From contig CM059587.1 of the NCBI GenBank assembly GCA_030407085.1, forward strand, positions 100,621,001-100,685,000: DNA of 64,000 nucleotides, in the 5' to 3' direction. The position numbers and the translations under genes are program-made. This DNA comes from Trichopria drosophilae. Taxonomy: Eukaryota; Arthropoda; Insecta; Hymenoptera; Diapriidae. Below, piece after piece: positions 58,996 to 64,000 of this stretch; positions within the stretch are counted from its first letter, which is position 1; each line of letters opens with the position of its first letter. The notes under the pieces were generated by a model that did not search any database, had not been told where the DNA came from, and saw nothing but the letters and a program-made list of their open reading frames with translations.

Positions 58996-59068
58996 AAAGT
59001 AACGAGTATCGAATACAATGATTTTGGGCGCCAATTGAAAGGTCCCGGGTTCAAGTCCTGGCGCATCA
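58996..59068 (+). pseudogene. Degenerate tRNA-Pro-like sequence (anticodon TGG)
   Basis: The T arm CCGGG-TTCAAGT-CCTGG folds with one G-T pair and includes a near-consensus B box (GGTTCAAGTCC, 59048-59058). Upstream, GATTTTGGGCG looks like a tRNA-Pro anticodon loop (TGG at 59025-59027), and AAAGGTCCCGGGTTC is the usual tRNA-Pro variable/T-arm wording. The anticodon stem is broken by extra bases and there is no matching 5' acceptor strand for CGCATCA, so this is a pseudogene or SINE-type relic. Confidence 0.45.
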
Positions 59069-60935
59069 AATCTGGAGTTTTTTTTCCAAATTGAAAAATT
59101 CAAAATAATTCCTAAAAATCCATCATTACCATAATTTCGAATTTAAACATGTGTTCGCAGTATCTCGTTACAAGATTTTAATTTATGTTTAAATGAAAAC
59201 ATAATAAGTAAGTTACTGCATTTGTCATTTTCGTTTCATAGGTACATGAAACAAACTGATTGGTACCAAGGCCATCTAGCCTAATGAACTTTGAGCATCG
59301 CATCCAATTATCGCGCAGGTATATTGCGCAGGAACTTCTATCGTCCCATAAACTTTGCCCATACTCCCCCTCCCACGGGAGGCTTAAAGCCTGCCACCAC
59401 CGAGATTACTTCTTTCAATTCCTGCCTAAACAATAGCTCGTTACCTCGGTTATTAGATCCATTATTCATTCGGTCGTCGCGGATGAATCGATAAGCAAAA
59501 AAAATTACATTTTGAACTCACGAGTGCCACTAATTTTGCCTCTGTCGAATCTCGTAATTAAAGTTTTGCAACGCGAAGCTTTCGAGGCTGTAATTCCTTT
59601 TGTTTTTCATTTTTAATCCACGACTTGCACTTTTTAATTATGAGTTTAATTACCCGTGTCGAAAGCTTCCATTTTCAGTGCGCTTTAAAAGTTACAGGAA
59701 TTGTTAATTTGAAATTGTTGAAACAATGTAATTTATTTAATTTTTTCTTTATACTTTGAAACAGTTTATTTGATGTCATTAGTTTAAAGATTCTTCTGTA
59801 CAAAATCCTGATTCATTTAGAAGAATTCGATCAATTTCCAAAAATTTGTCCGGCATTTTGAATTTTGAAAACGAACTTTCATGAACCAGTTCAAAAAAGA
59901 TATTCGAAACGTGTATAGACATTTTTGGAAAATATGCTGTCCACTCTACAGATCTTAATTTAGCATTGGCCTAGTTTCTCGATTTCTTCGATTACGAAGC
60001 AATTATTCGATGTATTTATATACATATATATATATATATATATAACTATATATAACTGTATATACTATGTTCCAAACGAAGGCCGTGGCACGTTGCGACA
60101 ATTGCGACGTGCATTTATCGACATGTGTCCGTTCTTTGACGTTTCCTATTGGATATTTAAATAATAATTAATAATAATTACTTCCCGAAGTAAAACGTGT
60201 GGTTCGTAATAGAAGTATCGTCAGCGTTTTAAATAATTTCGAAACCTTGTACGAATTACTGATTTTGTTAAATTTCTATAATAAACATTTTCTGAATCAA
60301 AGATAGCATAAAAAGTTTTTAAAAAATCATTAATCTAAACAAGACATTATTTTGTAATTTCTCAAGAAAATTTCAGTAATTTTCGATCTTGATTAAAACT
60401 ATGAAACTTTTTTGATATCCGACATTTCCAATATTGAAGACAAAAAATGTTCTGCTTTCACAAAATATTTATGTGCATAAGAATTAGAAAATATATGTTT
60501 GTGGTTTCTGAATTTCGTCGGAAGATAATGAGCTACACTTTTATGCAAGAGAAATTATTTCCACTTTTGAGCGTGTAATTGCTTTCATTCAAAAGTAAAA
60601 TTTCTCCGTCTTGTTAACGCAAGAGAACAAATGCAGTTAAAAGTAAAATTGCCGTGTTCAAAAAGAGACAATACATTTCAACAGAGCATTGAAGCATTAG
60701 TAAAAGTTAAAAACAGCTTAAAATCATATATCCAGTTTATATAATGTAAATACATTTTAACAAGTATGCATTTCTTAAATTATACGAAAAATATGTCACT
60801 TTGAATAAAAATGGCTGAATTTAAGAAACATTGTTTAGTAAACTATAATAAATGTAATATTAAAAAAAAACACACTAAAACAACATTCAAAGATCAATAT
60901 TATTTCTTCGGATTTAGTGAGGAAAAACTAAATCT
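59069..60935. other. Mixed AT-rich DNA with a TA microsatellite
   Basis: 59260-59690 is GC-richer but has no recognised exon. (TA)n with interruptions runs from about 60018 to 60068. The rest is plain AT-rich sequence. Confidence 0.45.
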
Positions 60936-61199
60936 ATGAACTATTTCCTTGGATTTTTTCGGGTCGCAAAACCGTTAAATAGAGCACATCGATGCTCAGT
61001 TCGATTCGTCGATCGTTTGGAAATGCGCCAATGTTCGGTGAGAAAAATCCTACAAAAATATATAAAAGCGAGGTCGAATATTCGCGGTCAAACGCTTGAA
61101 CGCTTCGATGCACCTTCATCGTATCTTGAGGTACGAATGATGAAAAACCGACTTCTTTTGGACTTTATAGGGCGGAAGAATTTACAAAATTTTCAATAA
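60936..61199. other. Open frames on both strands, not recognised
   Basis: An ATG-initiated 87-codon frame on the + strand (MNYFLGFFRVAKPLNRAHRC at its start) covers a GC-richer patch; a minus-strand frame overlaps it. There is no domain, promoter or polyadenylation context. Possibly a chance frame or a conserved non-coding block. Confidence 0.25.
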
Positions 61200-63039
61200 A
61201 ATTTTTAAATTTTGTATGTCCAAATAAACCGAAATTTTTTATAAATAAAATGACGATCAGTAGAAAGTCGAGCAAGAAAGAAATTGATTTTCTTGCGGAA
61301 AGTGAAAAATTTCGAATATTAGTTTTTCATTTTTCATATTAGTAATAAAATGTTAGTAATTTTCCTACCAAATAAAAAAAAATTCTGAAATTTCTATAAG
61401 TTTTATACAACGATTTATTTGATTTAGTAACCAATTAAAAATTTATGTAATTCTTGGTGTCTTATCGCAAATTTTACAAAAATTAAAAATAATGTGATTT
61501 TACGGCGGTAAACTTCAATTACTTAATACATTCATTTGCAAACTTCGCTTTGTGATGTTCTATTGAAAAAATACAGATTCGTCGAAAAAATTATGAAGTA
61601 CTTTAGAACAAATTACGGGATGTATTTCGCTGAAAAGCTATGAGAGCATCAAGCACATCCGTAAAGATTGCGGATATTCCCCTACTTTATAAAATATGAA
61701 TGCTCTTGGAAAGCTCTTATTTTAAATTAGTAATATTATTCATAAAATATAATCGTCTTTATAATGGTATGAAAGAACGAGTTCATGACATGAAATTATG
61801 CGAGCATACAACAAATTCCACTAATAATATAATAAATCAAAAAATAAAATTTCAAATCAGGTTTAAAAAAAGCAAAGAGAGGAAACTAACTTACGACAAC
61901 AACATTCAAGAACATTTAGTACAAGTGACATTTAAGAAACATAAAACAAATATGAAAGTATTCGTTTGAAATATCAAAATACACAACAAATTTACCTTGA
62001 CAATCTGATGAAAATTCTGCAAAAAAGTTTAAAAGAACGAAAATACATATTTATTAACTAAGAAAGAACTTGGATGAAAAATTTAAGTAATGAATAGGAA
62101 ATACATAGGATTAAACGCCAGTTAAATAGTTAACAAAAATCTAAAAAATAATGTTTCAAAAATGAATATTGGACAAATTTATTTCTGGAATCTTAAAATA
62201 AAACTACAATAAATTTGAGATCATATCAAAAAACACCAAGAAAGAGAAAGGGCGACAAAATGAAACGAAATTTATTGTAAATTTGAGATGCTGAAGAAAA
62301 TGGGAAATTAGATAAGAAACATGAAATAATTTAAAACTGTTTAAAATATTTTTGTTCGGAGATCATAAATGCAATTATTATTCCACAAATATACTGTTAT
62401 TTTAACCAACTTTTACACGGAAATATACGAAACATAGACCTTAATAGAAAGAAGGAATTTTTGTATAAAATGCTAAAAACATCAGGAAACTATTCCAAAA
62501 CATTTTTTACAGTATTAATTAACACAAGTATTCGACATAAATATAAATGATTTCGAATGATAAAGGAAAATGGTTGGATTTTTTTTGTAAAGCACTAATG
62601 GTACCTTTAAATTTTGAAAAAATCAAACAAAATCAGTTTTAATCTAATTCCAAGTGATTCAAAATCAATAAAAAGTCATCATTAAACTTTAAATATTTCG
62701 AGAAAGATTCTTAATTACAAAATCTTAAGTATCAAATTTTCTACAATGACTGATATTTCCAAAAATAAGATAAAGAAAAAAGACTTATCACGGTAAAATA
62801 CCAATTCGTTTAAAAATTCCATATTAAAACCCGAATTTTTGGAAAATACTTTGAATGAAAAAATGTTAAGTAGTATGTTCTTTACATCAGTAATAAATGA
62901 ATTAATTACAACAAAATTGAAAAAAAATATTGAAAATTTTCGAAATTAGGTGGAATTGACCCAATATTAAATCTCGAAACCTGACCATAAAATATTAATA
63001 AAAATGTTTTAAAATCATCAAAAATTCCTCATACAGACG
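61200..63039. other. AT-rich DNA, nothing recognised
   Basis: A Lys/Asn-rich frame at 61700-61969 is typical of random AT-rich DNA. No repeat borders are seen. Confidence 0.5.
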
Positions 63040-64000
63040 TAATCTTCATTAAAACAATAAAACCGACCTTCTCCGAGTTTTACAATCGTAATTCAGGGAG
63101 ATGCATCTGGGCAAAAACTGTCGGTAAAACTTTTCTTTTTTGAAAGAATGCCTCCTGGGAAAGGAAGTACAAAAAATCGATTTAGAGCTTCGCCGTAAAG
63201 AAAAATTTTTCCCGGAATTCTGACTTTTTCACATGAATTTTCCTGGGGGGCTGACAGACCTCTGCATTGTCACGGCGGCAAAGACGTCAGAGGTGCCAGC
63301 CGGCGGGGGTGAGGAGGTCAGCATTGCGAATGGTCCATGTAGCGTGCAGCTTCACTTAGCGCATCTGTCGTTGGAAACTCATTACCGCAGTGGCGAACGA
63401 CAAATATGGCGGAAAAGCGTTTAGAGCACGCGCTACTCAAACACATGTCTCCCAGACGTGCATTAATGACAACCAAGAGAGATGGAAAGGCTCCCGCAAA
63501 AGATCGTCGCGCATTTTATCGCGGTCCCGTTACCTCTTTCCAACGATTCCTCGCTCGACTGCCGATTTGCATAATTCAATTTTGCCATCCTCGCTACTTC
63601 CTCGTCTCTCATTTATGCCCTTTTCCAGGAGTCTGAACGCTCACCGGGGACGAGGCAGCTTCAGAAACGTTGGAAAATTGGTGAATATTTTATCGTCGAT
63701 CGATGTCGGACAATGGTTTTTCCGGGCGACCTACAATTTTTACGGGAATCTGCGGACGCTGACTTGACAAAAATCTGAAATGCAGAAACTTTTCACGTCC
63801 TTCATCCCAGGCTGCAGGAGTTATTCGTCCCCCTCCCCCTCTTTCCCCTTAACAGGCAGGTGGTCGGATACCATTGTCTAACGAAAAAACGACCGCTGTT
63901 CGACGTCCTACATGAAATTTTTTGCAAAATATGACCTCCGATTCTAAGTAAAATGAAATGAGGTTTAAAACGTAATTGTCAAGGTCAAAAGAAATTAATG
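63040..64000. other. GC-richer island at the right edge, no confident gene
   Basis: About 900 bp with balanced composition. Overlapping + strand frames (up to 125 codons, 63390-63767) are Ser/Arg-rich with no domain. The pyrimidine stretch CCTCCCCCTCTTTCCCCTTAACAG ending at 63856 is acceptor-like, but followed in phase 1 it meets a stop within about ten codons. It may be regulatory DNA or the edge of a feature beyond the window. Confidence 0.3.

Noticed and set aside
63390..63767. 125-codon + strand frame at the right edge
   Set aside because: Ser/Arg-rich, without domain or splice evidence, and overlapped by another frame of similar quality.

Overview
This window looks like an AT-rich, gene-poor stretch of an insect nuclear genome. 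Evidence for this: islands of balanced base composition in long AT-rich DNA, no bacterial-style packed ORFs, spliceosomal donor and acceptor signals, a (CCTAA)7 tract of the insect telomere type, and many small terminal-inverted-repeat elements. I cannot place it to order; a hymenopteran or another AT-rich insect would fit. No intact transposase, rRNA gene, CRISPR array or complete protein-coding gene was found.

The one place I would call a gene is at about 14.1-15.55 kb on the + strand. A pyrimidine/CTCTCT-rich tract leads into a CpG-rich block with repeated initiator-like TCAGTC motifs. A long GC-rich 5' leader with upstream ORFs follows. Then comes an ATG in good context at 15468, with an in-frame stop 15 bases upstream, opening a short exon that ends at a strong splice donor (AAAG|GTAAAG). 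I do not recognise the protein. The rest of the window to the right would be intron. Two candidate downstream exons are phase-compatible with this donor (20650-20707 and 46573-46626), but they are not compatible with each other in series, so at most one directly follows exon 1 with the other skipped, or neither is real.

Most of the remaining readable structure is non-autonomous DNA transposon material, often nested. 0-6 kb holds several MITE families and an element that carries the (CCTAA)7 tract and has a 9-bp target-site duplication. 5.6-8.1 kb is a long foldback of about 2.6 kb. 12.5-13.4 kb is a tandem array of about 130-bp monomers that resemble the inside of one MITE family. 15.7-17.1 kb is an array of about 260-bp units. 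21.4-22.6 kb holds a hairpin, a 440-bp MITE and 178-bp tandem units. 32.4-32.9 kb is another hairpin. 41.4-45.6 kb is the densest nest: two adjacent MITEs, then a 1.2-kb foldback with a 244-bp MITE inside it, then a second foldback split by a 1.2-kb TIR element. 47.5-48.4 kb is an element with terminal inverted repeats whose whole interior is a degenerate minisatellite. 52.8 and 57.0 kb hold two compact palindromic MITEs.

Three degenerate tRNA-like sequences were found. Scattered GC-richer islands with no convincing coding potential could be regulatory DNA or unrecognised non-coding exons. The most interesting theme is a set of elements with shared GGRTGCAYC termini and 8-9-bp target duplications that appear to turn their own subterminal sequence into tandem repeats.
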